Made by a program: the position numbers and the translations under genes
Part shown: positions 34,970 to 44,472 of the stretch, in pieces
How positions within the stretch are numbered: position 1 is the stretch's first letter
Layout: the number at the start of each line of letters is the position of its first letter
DNA from: Citrobacter europaeus
Lineage (GTDB): Bacteria; Pseudomonadota; Gammaproteobacteria; Enterobacterales; Enterobacteriaceae
DNA: 64,000 nucleotides
NCBI GenBank assembly: GCA_020099315.1
Contig: CP083650.1
Span: forward strand, 744,001-808,000
Direction: 5' to 3'
Notes under the pieces: model-generated
Seen by the model: only the letters and a program-made list of their open reading frames with translations
Told to the model about the DNA's origin: nothing
Database searches by the model: none

Positions 34970-37228
34970 ATGGCGCGTCTTAAAACTGCTCAGCCAAGTT
35001 CATCGCTGCGTAAAATCGCAGTAGTGGTAGCCACAGCGGTTAGCGGCATGTCTGTCTATGCACAGGCGGCGGTTGACCCGAAAGAAGAAACCATCACCGT
35101 AACTGCTGCGCCTGCTCCGCAGGAAAGCGCATGGGGGCCAGCGGCAACCATCGCTGCACGACAGTCTGCTACGGCGACCAAAACCGATACTCCGATTCAA
35201 AAAGTTCCTCAGTCTATTTCCGTGGTCACCGCCGAAGAGATGGCGTTGCATCAGCCGAAATCGGTTAAAGAGGCGCTCAGCTACACCCCTGGCGTTGCCG
35301 TGGGTACGCGTGGTGCGTCCAATACCTATGACTATCTGATTATTCGCGGATTTGCCGCCGACGGCCAAAGTCAGAATAACTATCTGAATGGCCTGAAGAT
35401 GCAGGGTAACTTCTATAACGATGCGGTAATCGACCCCTATATGCTGGAACGCGCTGAAGTGATGCGCGGTCCGGTTTCCGTTCTTTACGGAAAGAGCAAC
35501 CCTGGCGGGTTGTTGAACATGGTCAGCAAGCGTCCGACGACGGAGCCGCTGAAAGAAGTTCAGTTCAAGATGGGCACTGACAGCCTGTTCCAGACCGGTT
35601 TCGACTTCAGCGATGCGCTGGATGACGATGGTGTGTACTCATACCGCCTGACCGGCCTGGCGCGTTCCGCGAATGCGCAGCAGCAGGGTGCGGAAGAACA
35701 ACGCTACGCCATCGCGCCATCGTTCTCATGGCGTCCGGATGATAAGACAAACTTCACCTTCCTCTCCTACTTCCAGAACGAGCCGGAAACCGGCTATTAC
35801 GGCTGGTTGCCGAAAGAGGGGACCGTATCTAAGCTGCCAAACGGTTCGCGTCTGTCTACCGATTTCAACGAAGGTGCGAACAACAATACCTATTCTCGTA
35901 ACGAGAAGATGGTGGGCTACAGCTTCGATCACGAATTTAACGACACCTTTACCGTGCGTCAGAACCTGCGTTATGCGCAAAACAAGGTTTCGCAGAATAG
36001 CGTGTATGGCTACGGCATGTGCTCCGATCCGCTCTATACAAAAGACCAGGCAGCACTCAACGCTAGTCCTTGTAAAAGTATCCCTCAGTCAGATTGGGAT
36101 CACACGCTAACTCGTCAGTACGTTGACGATAATGAAAAATTGCAGAATTTCTCTGTTGATACCCAGTTACAGAGCAAATTCGCTACCGGTTCCCTGGATC
36201 ACACGCTGCTGACCGGCGTTGACTATATGCGTATGCGTAACGATATCAACTCCTGGTTCGGTTGGGCTGGTTCGGTTGCGCCGTCTGATATCTATAACCT
36301 TGACCGTAGCGACTTTGATTTTGGAGCGCATAATGGGCCAGGCGCACCTTATCGCGTTCTGAATAAACAGGAACAAACGGGCCTGTACGCTCAGGATCAG
36401 ATGCAGTGGGATAAGGTGCTGGTCACTCTGGGCGGCCGTTACGACTGGGCAAAGCAGGACTCCCTGAACCGCGTTTCTGGCGTGCTGGATTCCCGTGATG
36501 ACAGACAGTTCACCTGGCGTGGCGGTGTTAACTACCTGTTCGACAACGGCGTGACCCCGTATTTCAGCTACAGCGAATCGTTTGAACCTAGTTCTCAGGT
36601 CGGGGAAAGCGGTAATATCTTTGCGCCATCTAAAGGTAAGCAGTACGAAGCGGGCGTGAAGTACGTGCCGAGCGATCGTCCGATCGTATTAACTGGTGCC
36701 GTTTACCAGTTGACCAAAACCAACAACCTGATGGCCGACCCGAATGGATCGTTCTGGTCAGTTGAAGGCGGTGAAATTCGCTCACGCGGTGTGGAAATCG
36801 AAGCGAAAGCGGCGCTGTCTGCCAGCGTCAACGTAGTGGGTTCTTATACCTACACCGACGCGGAATACACCACCGACACCACCTACAAAGGCAACACGCC
36901 TGCTCAGGTGCCAAAACATATGGCATCACTGTGGGGGGACTACACCCTTTATGACGGCGCGCTTTCCGGGCTGACGTTGGGTACGGGTGTTCGTTATACT
37001 GGCTCCAGCTATGGCGATCCGGCAAACTCCTTTAAAGTGGGGAGCTATACGCTGGTGGATGCGTTAGTACGTTACGATCTGGCGCGCGTCGGCATGGCGG
37101 GCTCCAACGTGGCGCTGCATGTGAACAACCTGTTTGACCGTGAATACGTCGCCAGCTGCTTCAATACCTATGGCTGCTTCTGGGGCGCAGAACGTCAGGT
37201 CGTTGCAACCGCAACCTTCCGTTTCTAA
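34970..37228 (+). CDS. fhuA: Outer-membrane ferrichrome receptor FhuA
   Basis: TonB-dependent receptor for ferrichrome-iron, also a phage and colicin receptor in E. coli. 752 aa: signal peptide to QAA, TonB box EETITVTA just after it, plug domain (~40-190) and 22-strand barrel ending in the C-terminal F (ATFRF). Close to E. coli FhuA except for surface-loop segments near residues 348-370 and 420-445, where the sequences differ in content and length. Heads the fhuACDB operon; a terminator-like hairpin lies before fhuC. Confidence 0.97.
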   Translation: MARLKTAQPSSSLRKIAVVVATAVSGMSVYAQAAVDPKEETITVTAAPAPQESAWGPAATIAARQSATATKTDTPIQKVPQSISVVTAEEMALHQPKSVKEALSYTPGVAVGTRGASNTYDYLIIRGFAADGQSQNNYLNGLKMQGNFYNDAVIDPYMLERAEVMRGPVSVLYGKSNPGGLLNMVSKRPTTEPLKEVQFKMGTDSLFQTGFDFSDALDDDGVYSYRLTGLARSANAQQQGAEEQRYAIAPSFSWRPDDKTNFTFLSYFQNEPETGYYGWLPKEGTVSKLPNGSRLSTDFNEGANNNTYSRNEKMVGYSFDHEFNDTFTVRQNLRYAQNKVSQNSVYGYGMCSDPLYTKDQAALNASPCKSIPQSDWDHTLTRQYVDDNEKLQNFSVDTQLQSKFATGSLDHTLLTGVDYMRMRNDINSWFGWAGSVAPSDIYNLDRSDFDFGAHNGPGAPYRVLNKQEQTGLYAQDQMQWDKVLVTLGGRYDWAKQDSLNRVSGVLDSRDDRQFTWRGGVNYLFDNGVTPYFSYSESFEPSSQVGESGNIFAPSKGKQYEAGVKYVPSDRPIVLTGAVYQLTKTNNLMADPNGSFWSVEGGEIRSRGVEIEAKAALSASVNVVGSYTYTDAEYTTDTTYKGNTPAQVPKHMASLWGDYTLYDGALSGLTLGTGVRYTGSSYGDPANSFKVGSYTLVDALVRYDLARVGMAGSNVALHVNNLFDREYVASCFNTYGCFWGAERQVVATATFRF

Positions 37229-37235
37229 TTTCTTT

Positions 37236-37262
37236 TTGGGCACGCTTTGCGTGCCCGTTTTA
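37236..37262 (+). terminator. Hairpin with U-tract between fhuA and fhuC
   Basis: GGGCACGC, loop TTT, GCGTGCCC, then GTTTT. Placed inside the operon, it would attenuate transcription so that the receptor is made in excess over the inner-membrane transporter. Confidence 0.7.
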
Positions 37263-37275
37263 CAAGTTGGCTGCT

Positions 37276-38073
37276 ATGCAGGAAAACAGATCCCATCCCG
37301 ACACTACTTTTGCGTTGCGTAATGTCTCCTTTCGTGTGCCTGGCCGCACGCTTTTGCATCCTCTCTCATTAACTTTTCCTGTGGGGAAAGTGACTGGTCT
37401 TATCGGCCACAACGGTTCCGGAAAATCGACGTTATTGAAAATGCTGGGACGTCATCAGCCGCCGTCAGAAGGTGAAATCCTGCTCGACGAACAGCCGCTG
37501 GAGAGCTGGAGCAGTAAAGCGTTTGCCCGCAAGGTCGCCTATCTGCCGCAGCAGCTGCCGCAGGCCGAAGGGATGACGGTGCGCGAACTGGTGGCGATTG
37601 GTCGTTATCCGTGGCACGGGGCGCTGGGACGTTTTGGCGTTGCCGACAGAGAGAAAGTAGAAGAAGCGATTTCGCTGGTTGGCTTAAAACCGCTGGCGCA
37701 CCGTTTGGTTGATAGTCTGTCCGGCGGAGAACGCCAGCGCGCGTGGATAGCCATGCTGGTTGCGCAGGACAGCCGCTGTCTGCTGCTTGATGAACCGACT
37801 TCCGCGCTGGATATCGCCCATCAGGTTGACGTACTGGCGCTGGTGCATCGCTTAAGCCAGCAGCGCGGGCTGACGGTGATTGCAGTGCTGCATGATATCA
37901 ACATGGCGGCCCGCTACTGTGATTACTTAGTTGCGCTGCGCGGCGGTGAAATGATTGCGCAAGGGACGCCTGCTGAACTGATGCGCAGTGAAACTCTGGA
38001 ACAGATTTACGGTATCCCGATGGGCATTTTGCCGCATCCGGCCGGTGCCGCACCCGTGAGTTTTGTCTATTAA
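37276..38073 (+). CDS. fhuC: Ferrichrome ABC transporter ATP-binding protein
   Basis: ATPase driving FhuB. Walker A GHNGSGKST, signature LSGGERQRA, Walker B CLLLDEPTSALD, switch His in VLHDINMAA. 265 aa from MQENRSH; a TTG three codons earlier is not needed. Its stop shares one base with the fhuD start. Confidence 0.97.
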   Translation: MQENRSHPDTTFALRNVSFRVPGRTLLHPLSLTFPVGKVTGLIGHNGSGKSTLLKMLGRHQPPSEGEILLDEQPLESWSSKAFARKVAYLPQQLPQAEGMTVRELVAIGRYPWHGALGRFGVADREKVEEAISLVGLKPLAHRLVDSLSGGERQRAWIAMLVAQDSRCLLLDEPTSALDIAHQVDVLALVHRLSQQRGLTVIAVLHDINMAARYCDYLVALRGGEMIAQGTPAELMRSETLEQIYGIPMGILPHPAGAAPVSFVY

Positions 38074-38963
38074 TGATTGAATTACATCATATTACCCGTC
38101 GGCGCTTGCTTACGGCGATGGCGCTGTCGCCGCTGCTGTGGCAGATGAATACGGCGCACGCCGCGGCGGTTGATCCACAGCGCATTGTGGCGCTGGAATG
38201 GCTGCCGGTAGAGCTATTGCTGGCGCTGGGTATTACGCCGTATGGCATTGCCGATATCCCTAACTACAAGCTGTGGGTCAATGAGCCCCCGCTGCCGGAC
38301 TCGGTGATTGATGTCGGGCTACGCACGGAACCCAATCTCGAACTGCTGACCGAAATGAAACCCTCGTTTTTGCTCTGGTCGGCAGGCTATGGTCCTTCTC
38401 CCGAAAAGCTGGCGCGGATTGCGCCTGGCCGGGGATTTAACTTCAGCGACGGCAAAAAACCGCTGGCGGTTGCGCGACAATCGCTGCAGGAAATGGCGCA
38501 ATTGTTCAATCTGCAGGCCTCTGCTGAACGCCATCTGACCGAATACGATCGTTTTATCGCCAGCCTGAAGCCGCGCTTCATTCAACGCGGCGCGCGCCCT
38601 GTACTTCTCACTTCCCTGCTTGATTCGCGACATATGCTGGTGTTTGGCCCAAACAGCCTGTTCCAGGACGTGCTGGACGATTATGGGATCCCCAACGCCT
38701 GGCAGGGAGAGACAAACTTTTGGGGCAGCACTGCCGTGAGTATTGACCGTCTGGCTGCCTTTCAGGATGTTGATGTATTGTGTTTTGACCACGGCAACGA
38801 TAAAGAGATGACTGCACTGATGTCTACGCCGTTGTGGCAAGCGATGCCGTTTGTCCGTAGCGGACGTTTTCAGCGCGTGCCGGCCGTCTGGTTCTATGGC
38901 GCAACGCTCTCGGCAATGCATTTTGCCCGTATTCTGGATAATGCGCTGGGAGGCAAAGCGTGA
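38073..38963 (+). CDS. fhuD: Periplasmic ferrichrome-binding protein
   Basis: Carries hydroxamate siderophores to FhuB. 296 aa. The N-terminus carries a twin-arginine-like signal (TRRRLLTAMALSPLLW) with cleavage after AHA; E. coli FhuD likewise begins with a RR motif. Helical-backbone binding fold; W and R residues of the binding site are conserved (RVPAVWFYGATLS). Overlaps fhuC by one base and fhuB by four. Confidence 0.97.
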   Translation: MIELHHITRRRLLTAMALSPLLWQMNTAHAAAVDPQRIVALEWLPVELLLALGITPYGIADIPNYKLWVNEPPLPDSVIDVGLRTEPNLELLTEMKPSFLLWSAGYGPSPEKLARIAPGRGFNFSDGKKPLAVARQSLQEMAQLFNLQASAERHLTEYDRFIASLKPRFIQRGARPVLLTSLLDSRHMLVFGPNSLFQDVLDDYGIPNAWQGETNFWGSTAVSIDRLAAFQDVDVLCFDHGNDKEMTALMSTPLWQAMPFVRSGRFQRVPAVWFYGATLSAMHFARILDNALGGKA

Positions 38964-40942
38964 GTAAACGTATTGCGCTGTTCCCAACGCTTCTGCTGGC
39001 GGTTCTGTTTGTTGCTGCCTGCTGGCTCACGTGGGCTAACTTCTCCGTTGCGCTACCGCGCAGCCAGTGGCAACAGGCTATCTGGTCACCGGATATCGAC
39101 GCCATTAAACAGATGGTTTTCCACTATAGCCTGCTGCCGAGGCTGGCGATTTCGCTTCTGGTCGGTGCCGGGCTGGGGCTGGTCGGCGTATTGTTTCAGC
39201 AGGTGCTGCGTAACCCGCTGGCGGAGCCAACCACGTTGGGCGTGGCGACCGGTGCGCAGTTGGGCATTACGGTTACCACGCTGTGGGCTATTCCCGGTGC
39301 GCTGACCACGCAATTTGCGGCGCTGGCGGGGGCATGTGTCGTTGGGGCGTTGGTGTTTGGCGTAGCCTGGGGCAAGCGTCTTTCCCCGGTGACGTTAATC
39401 CTTGCCGGGCTGGTGGTCAGCCTGTACTGCGGGGCAATTAACCAGTTGATGGTTATCTTCCATCACGATCAGCTGCAAAGCATGTTTTTATGGAGCAGCG
39501 GTACGCTAACGCAAACCGACTGGAGCGGCGTACAGCGCCTGTGGCCGCAACTGCTGGGTGGCGTGATGCTGACTCTGTTGCTGTTGCGGCCTATGACGCT
39601 GATGGGACTGGATGACGGCGTGGCGCGTAACCTTGGTCTGGCGCTGTCGCTGGCGCGTCTGGCGGCTTTATCGCTGGCGATTGTTCTCAGCGCCTTGCTG
39701 GTGAACGCCGTGGGGATTATCGGCTTTATTGGCCTGTTTGCGCCGCTGCTGGCGAAAATGCTCGGTGCACGTCGTCTGCTGGCGCGTCTGATGCTGGCCC
39801 CGCTGATTGGTGCGTTGATCCTCTGGCTCTCCGACCAAATCATTCTGTGGCTGACCCGCGTATGGATGGAAGTCTCCACCGGATCGGTGACGGCGCTGAT
39901 TGGCGCGCCATTACTGCTGTGGCTGTTACCGCGCCTTAGGAGTATGAGCGCGCCGGATATGAATGCCAGCAACCGCATCGCCGCTGAGCGTCAGAATGTG
40001 CTGATGTTTACGCTGGCGGGTGGGGCGCTCTTGCTGTTGACCCTGGTGGTGGCGCTGTCGTTTGGCCGCGATGCGCACGGCTGGACATGGGCCAGCGGCG
40101 CGATGCTGGATGAGCTGATGCCCTGGCGCTGGCCACGTATTATGGCGGCGCTGATTGCCGGGGTAATGTTGGCGGTAGCGGGCTGTATTATTCAACGTCT
40201 GACGGGCAACCCAATGGCCAGCCCGGAAGTGCTGGGCATTAGCTCCGGTGCAGCATTTGGCGTAGTGCTGATGCTGTTTCTGGTCCCAGGAAATGCCTTT
40301 GGCTGGCTGATGCCTGCCGGGAGTCTCGGGGCTGCGGCCACCTTGCTTATCATTATGATTGCCGCCGGGCGCGGTGGTTTTTCGCCGCACCGTATGCTGC
40401 TGGCAGGGATGGCGCTCAGCACGGCGTTTACAATGTTGCTGATGATGCTGCAGGCCAGCGGCGATCCGCGTATGGCGGGCGTACTGACCTGGATCTCCGG
40501 CTCAACCTATAACGCGACGGGTGAACAGGTACTGCGCACCGGGATTGTGATGGTTATCCTGCTGGCGATGACGCCGCTGTGCCGTCGTTGGCTGACGATT
40601 TTACCGCTCGGCGGTGATACGGCGCGGGCGGTGGGGATGGCAATCACGCCGTCGCGCGTAGGGTTACTGCTCCTGGCAGCAGGGCTGACGGCGACAGCAA
40701 CCATGACCATTGGACCGTTGAGCTTTGTCGGGTTGATGGCTCCGCATATTGCCCGAATGATGGGTTTTCGTCGGGCGATGCCGCATATGCTGATTTCGGC
40801 GCTGGCGGGAGGCGTACTTCTGGTCTTTGCTGACTGGTGCGGCAGAATGGTGCTGTTTCCGTATCAGATCCCGGCGGGGTTATTGTCGACGTTTATTGGC
40901 GCGCCGTACTTTATCTATCTGCTGAGAAAACAGAGTCGCTGA
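38960..40942 (+). CDS. fhuB: Ferrichrome ABC transporter permease (fused double unit)
   Basis: 660 aa permease made of two fused BtuC/FhuB-like halves of about 320 residues, each with about ten hydrophobic segments and its own coupling motif (GLFAPLLAKMLG in the first half, GLMAPHIARMMG in the second). The start is GTG within the end of fhuD. One polypeptide supplies both membrane subunits. A BIME follows the stop. Confidence 0.97.
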   Translation: MSKRIALFPTLLLAVLFVAACWLTWANFSVALPRSQWQQAIWSPDIDAIKQMVFHYSLLPRLAISLLVGAGLGLVGVLFQQVLRNPLAEPTTLGVATGAQLGITVTTLWAIPGALTTQFAALAGACVVGALVFGVAWGKRLSPVTLILAGLVVSLYCGAINQLMVIFHHDQLQSMFLWSSGTLTQTDWSGVQRLWPQLLGGVMLTLLLLRPMTLMGLDDGVARNLGLALSLARLAALSLAIVLSALLVNAVGIIGFIGLFAPLLAKMLGARRLLARLMLAPLIGALILWLSDQIILWLTRVWMEVSTGSVTALIGAPLLLWLLPRLRSMSAPDMNASNRIAAERQNVLMFTLAGGALLLLTLVVALSFGRDAHGWTWASGAMLDELMPWRWPRIMAALIAGVMLAVAGCIIQRLTGNPMASPEVLGISSGAAFGVVLMLFLVPGNAFGWLMPAGSLGAAATLLIIMIAAGRGGFSPHRMLLAGMALSTAFTMLLMMLQASGDPRMAGVLTWISGSTYNATGEQVLRTGIVMVILLAMTPLCRRWLTILPLGGDTARAVGMAITPSRVGLLLLAAGLTATATMTIGPLSFVGLMAPHIARMMGFRRAMPHMLISALAGGVLLVFADWCGRMVLFPYQIPAGLLSTFIGAPYFIYLLRKQSR

Positions 40943-40961
40943 GGCTGATTCTTTTCATGTA

Positions 40962-41037
40962 GGTCGGATAAGACGCTTTGCGTCGCCATCCGGCAATAAA
41001 AAAGCCGGGTGGCGGCTTCGCCTTACCCGGCCTACGT
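40962..41037. repeat. BIME (two REP units) between fhuB and hemL
   Basis: Two facing REP palindromes: GTCGGATAAGACGCTTTGCG...CATCCGGC, and GCCGGGTGGCGGC...GCCTTACCCGGC. They lie between the converging fhuB and hemL genes and probably stabilise both 3' ends. Confidence 0.85.
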
Positions 41038-41056
41038 TGTTTCTGTACGTTCTCTT

Positions 41057-42337
41057 TTACAGTTTCGCAAACACCCGGCGCGCGGCGTCGATGGTGTTAT
41101 TGATATCGTCTTCGCTGTGCGCCACGGACATAAAGCCCGCTTCGAAAGCAGAAGGCGCCAGGTAAATCCCTTCATCCAGCATCATGTGGAAGAAACGCTT
41201 GAAGCGTTCAACGTCGCATGCCATCACATCCTGATAGCAGGTTACGGTTTCTGCATCGGTGAAGAAAATCCCGAACATTCCGCCCACATGGTTAACTACC
41301 AGCGGAATATTCGCTTCTTCGGCAGCTTCCAGCAGACCTTCCGCCAGACGCGTCGTCAGTTCGTTCAGCGTTTCATGAATACCCGGTTGGGCTACTTCGG
41401 TCAGACAGGCAAAGCCTGCTGCCATCGCAATTGGGTTACCGGAAAGCGTACCCGCCTGGTAAACCGGACCGGTCGGCGCCAGCGCGTCCATCACATCGCG
41501 GCGGCCGCCGAATGCGCCAACGGGCATCCCGCCGCCGATGATTTTACCCAGGCAGGTCAGATCCGGAACGACGCCGTAATAATCCTGTGCACCGGCCAGC
41601 GCTACGCGGAAACCGGTCATGACTTCATCGATGATCAACAGCGCGCCAAACTCATCGCACAGCGCGCGCAGGCCCGGCAGGAATTCCGGCAGCGGCGGGA
41701 TGCAGTTCATGTTGCCCGCGACCGGCTCAACGATGATGCAGGCGATCTCTTGTGGGTACTGTTCAAATGCCGCACGTACTGAAGAGAGATCGTTGTAGGT
41801 GCAGGTGAGGGTGTGTTTCGCAAAATCGGCCGGAACGCCCGGTGAGTTAGGCTGGCCCAGCGTTAATGCGCCGGAACCGGCTTTGACCAGCAGGCAGTCG
41901 GCATGACCGTGATAGCAGCCTTCAAATTTGATGATCTTATCGCGTCCGGTGAAACCGCGCGCCAGACGGATTGCGCTCATCGTCGCTTCCGTACCGGAGT
42001 TCACCATACGTACCATGTCCATGGTTGGCACGAGTTCAGTGACCAGCGCCGCCATTTTTACTTCCATCTCGGTCGGCGCGCCGAAGCTTAAACCGCGCTC
42101 CGCAGCTTCAATCACCGCATTACGGATTGCCGGGTGGTTATGGCCCAGTACCATCGGTCCCCAGGAACCGACGTAATCGACATAGGCTTTACCATCAACA
42201 TCGTACAGATATGCGCCGTCCGCTTTTTCGATAAACAGCGGAGTTCCACCCACGCCAGTAAAGGCGCGAACAGGGGAGTTAACGCCGCCAGGGATAAGTT
42301 CGCGTGCTGCGCTGTAGAGATTTTCAGACTTACTCAT
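41057..42337 (-). CDS. hemL: Glutamate-1-semialdehyde 2,1-aminomutase
   Basis: Last step of the C5 route to 5-aminolevulinate for heme. PLP enzyme with the Schiff-base lysine in CLGKIIGGGMPVGAFGG (near residue 265), the Asp of the PLP site in LLIIDEVMTGFR, and GSWGPMVLGHNHP near the N-terminus. 426 aa, standard. Divergent from clcA. Confidence 0.97.
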   Translation of the reverse strand: MSKSENLYSAARELIPGGVNSPVRAFTGVGGTPLFIEKADGAYLYDVDGKAYVDYVGSWGPMVLGHNHPAIRNAVIEAAERGLSFGAPTEMEVKMAALVTELVPTMDMVRMVNSGTEATMSAIRLARGFTGRDKIIKFEGCYHGHADCLLVKAGSGALTLGQPNSPGVPADFAKHTLTCTYNDLSSVRAAFEQYPQEIACIIVEPVAGNMNCIPPLPEFLPGLRALCDEFGALLIIDEVMTGFRVALAGAQDYYGVVPDLTCLGKIIGGGMPVGAFGGRRDVMDALAPTGPVYQAGTLSGNPIAMAAGFACLTEVAQPGIHETLNELTTRLAEGLLEAAEEANIPLVVNHVGGMFGIFFTDAETVTCYQDVMACDVERFKRFFHMMLDEGIYLAPSAFEAGFMSVAHSEDDINNTIDAARRVFAKL

Positions 42338-42505
42338 GGATGGGGTCCTGGTTCGTAGAAAAAGTAAATGCCCGCTATTCTAGTTATTCAGAGAAGGTTA
42401 TGAAAGTTTTACGCAATTGAAACAATGCGATTTGCAGGGGATTTTCGTGAAATGTGCGAGTAGAATGCCGATTCCGTATTTGTATTACCAATTAATGATC
42501 ATCTG

Positions 42506-43927
42506 ATGAAGACTGACTCTCCCTCTTTTGAAGCACAACAAATTGTGCGTTTACGCCGCAGGGATCAAATCCGTCGACTCCTGGAACGAGACAAAACGCC
42601 GTTGGCGATCCTGTTGATGGCCGCAGTTGTCGGTACCGTGACGGGACTGGTTGGCGTGGCATTTGAAAAAGCGGTGACCTGGGTACAGAACCACCGTATT
42701 GGCGCGCTGGCTCAGGTTGCGGACCATGCCATTCTGCTGTGGCCGCTGGCGTTTATTCTCTCCGCGCTGCTGGCGATGGTCGGCTATTTTCTGGTGCGTA
42801 AATTTGCGCCGGAAGCGGGAGGTTCCGGGATCCCTGAGATTGAAGGCGCGCTGGAAGAGCTACGGCCTGTGCGCTGGTGGCGCGTTCTGCCGGTGAAATT
42901 TATCGGCGGTATGGGGACGCTGGGGGCCGGGATGGTGCTTGGGCGAGAAGGGCCGACCGTGCAGATTGGCGGCAATATTGGGCGCATGGTGCTGGATATT
43001 TTCCGCATGCGCAGCGCCGAAGCGCGGCATACCCTGCTGGCCACCGGTGCGGCTGCGGGGCTGTCGGCGGCGTTTAATGCGCCTCTGGCCGGGATCCTGT
43101 TCATTATTGAAGAGATGCGCCCGCAGTTTCGCTATAACCTTGTCTCGATCAAAGCTGTGTTTACCGGCGTTATTATGTCGAGCATTGTGTTTCGCGTGTT
43201 CAACGGCGAAGCGCCGATTATTGAAGTTGGGAAGCTCTCCAATGCGCCGGTAAATACGCTGTGGCTGTATCTGGTGCTCGGGCTTATTTTTGGCTGTGTC
43301 GGGCCATTGTTTAACACCATGGTGTTGCGTACCCAGGATATGTTCCAGCGCTTCCACGGTGGTAAAATTAAAAAATGGGTGCTGATGGGCGGCGCGATCG
43401 GCGGCCTGTGCGGGATCCTCGGGTTAATTCAACCGGAAGCGGCAGGCGGCGGGTTTAACCTGATTCCTATCGCCGCGGCAGGCAATTTTAGCGTTGGTCT
43501 GCTGCTGTTTATATTTATTACCAGGGTCGTCACCACGCTGCTGTGCTTCTCGTCCGGCGCGCCCGGTGGGATTTTTGCCCCGATGCTGGCGTTGGGCACG
43601 TTGCTTGGCACCGCGTTCGGTATGGCTGCGGCAGCCTCTTTTCCGCAGTATCATCTGGAGGCCGGAACCTTTGCCATTGCCGGAATGGGGGCTTTGTTAG
43701 CGGCTTCGGTGCGTGCGCCGTTAACCGGTATTGTGCTGGTGCTGGAGATGACCGATAACTATCAGCTCATTTTGCCAATGATTATTACCTGTCTTGGCGC
43801 AACACTATTAGCCCAATTTATGGGCGGAAAGCCGCTATACTCGACTATCCTTGCCCGCACGCTGGCAAAACAGGAAGCGGAGCAGGCGGCAAAAAGTCAG
43901 GGTACTGCCGCTGGCGAGAATACTTGA
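42506..43927 (+). CDS. clcA: H+/Cl- exchange transporter ClcA
   Basis: CLC-family antiporter (two Cl- for one H+) that aids extreme-acid survival. 473 aa as in E. coli. Selectivity and gating motifs are all present: GSGIPEIEGAL, GREGPTVQIGG (with the external gating Glu), GIFAPMLALG, and the inner Tyr region near the C-terminus. Inner membrane. Confidence 0.97.
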   Translation: MKTDSPSFEAQQIVRLRRRDQIRRLLERDKTPLAILLMAAVVGTVTGLVGVAFEKAVTWVQNHRIGALAQVADHAILLWPLAFILSALLAMVGYFLVRKFAPEAGGSGIPEIEGALEELRPVRWWRVLPVKFIGGMGTLGAGMVLGREGPTVQIGGNIGRMVLDIFRMRSAEARHTLLATGAAAGLSAAFNAPLAGILFIIEEMRPQFRYNLVSIKAVFTGVIMSSIVFRVFNGEAPIIEVGKLSNAPVNTLWLYLVLGLIFGCVGPLFNTMVLRTQDMFQRFHGGKIKKWVLMGGAIGGLCGILGLIQPEAAGGGFNLIPIAAAGNFSVGLLLFIFITRVVTTLLCFSSGAPGGIFAPMLALGTLLGTAFGMAAAASFPQYHLEAGTFAIAGMGALLAASVRAPLTGIVLVLEMTDNYQLILPMIITCLGATLLAQFMGGKPLYSTILARTLAKQEAEQAAKSQGTAAGENT

Positions 43928-44008
43928 ACGAAATACCAGGGTATTAGATAATGGCCTTAACCATTGGGTTATAATTTGCCCAATTGCCAATGTCGTTTGG
44001 AGCAAAAT

Positions 44009-44353
44009 ATGAGTGATGACGTAGCGCTGCCACTGCAATTTACAGAAGCAGCAGCCAATAAAGTAAAAAGCCTGATCGCTGACGAAGATAACCCGAATCT
44101 GAAATTACGCGTGTATATCACCGGCGGTGGTTGCAGCGGTTTCCAGTATGGTTTCACCTTTGATGATCAGGTGAACGATGGTGATATGACCATTGAGAAA
44201 CAAGGTGTTGGTCTGGTAGTTGATCCGATGAGCCTGCAATATCTGGTGGGCGGCGCGGTTGACTATACCGAAGGTCTGGAAGGTTCCCGCTTCGTTGTGA
44301 CTAACCCGAATGCGAAAAGCACCTGCGGGTGTGGCTCTTCTTTCAGCATCTGA
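44009..44353 (+). CDS. erpA: Iron-sulfur cluster insertion protein ErpA
   Basis: A-type carrier that delivers Fe-S clusters to targets such as the isoprenoid enzymes IspG and IspH. Three conserved cysteines: one in GGGCSGFQYGF and two in the C-terminal CGCGSSFSI. 114 aa from MSDDVALP; GGAG precedes the ATG, and the frame upstream to 43964 is not needed. A TATAAT-like -10 is at about 43970. Single gene followed by REP units. Confidence 0.97.
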   Translation: MSDDVALPLQFTEAAANKVKSLIADEDNPNLKLRVYITGGGCSGFQYGFTFDDQVNDGDMTIEKQGVGLVVDPMSLQYLVGGAVDYTEGLEGSRFVVTNPNAKSTCGCGSSFSI

Positions 44354-44384
44354 TTGCTGTCTGTAATACCGATGGTCTGATGGT

Positions 44385-44455
44385 GTAGGCCCGGTAAGCG
44401 TAGCGCCACCGGGCAATGTGCCGGATGGCGGCGTAAACGCCTTATCCGGCCTACA
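44385..44455. repeat. BIME (two REP units) between erpA and yadS
   Basis: GCCCGGTAAGCGTAGCGCCACCGGGC, then GCCGGATGGCGGCG...CGCCTTATCCGGC. Between the converging ends of erpA and yadS. Confidence 0.85.
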
Positions 44456-44472
44456 TGTTCTGTATCGTCACA

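Noticed and set aside
43924..43975. IscR site and full promoter before erpA
   Set aside because: A TATAAT-like -10 is present, but neither a -35 at correct spacing nor a convincing IscR motif could be read.
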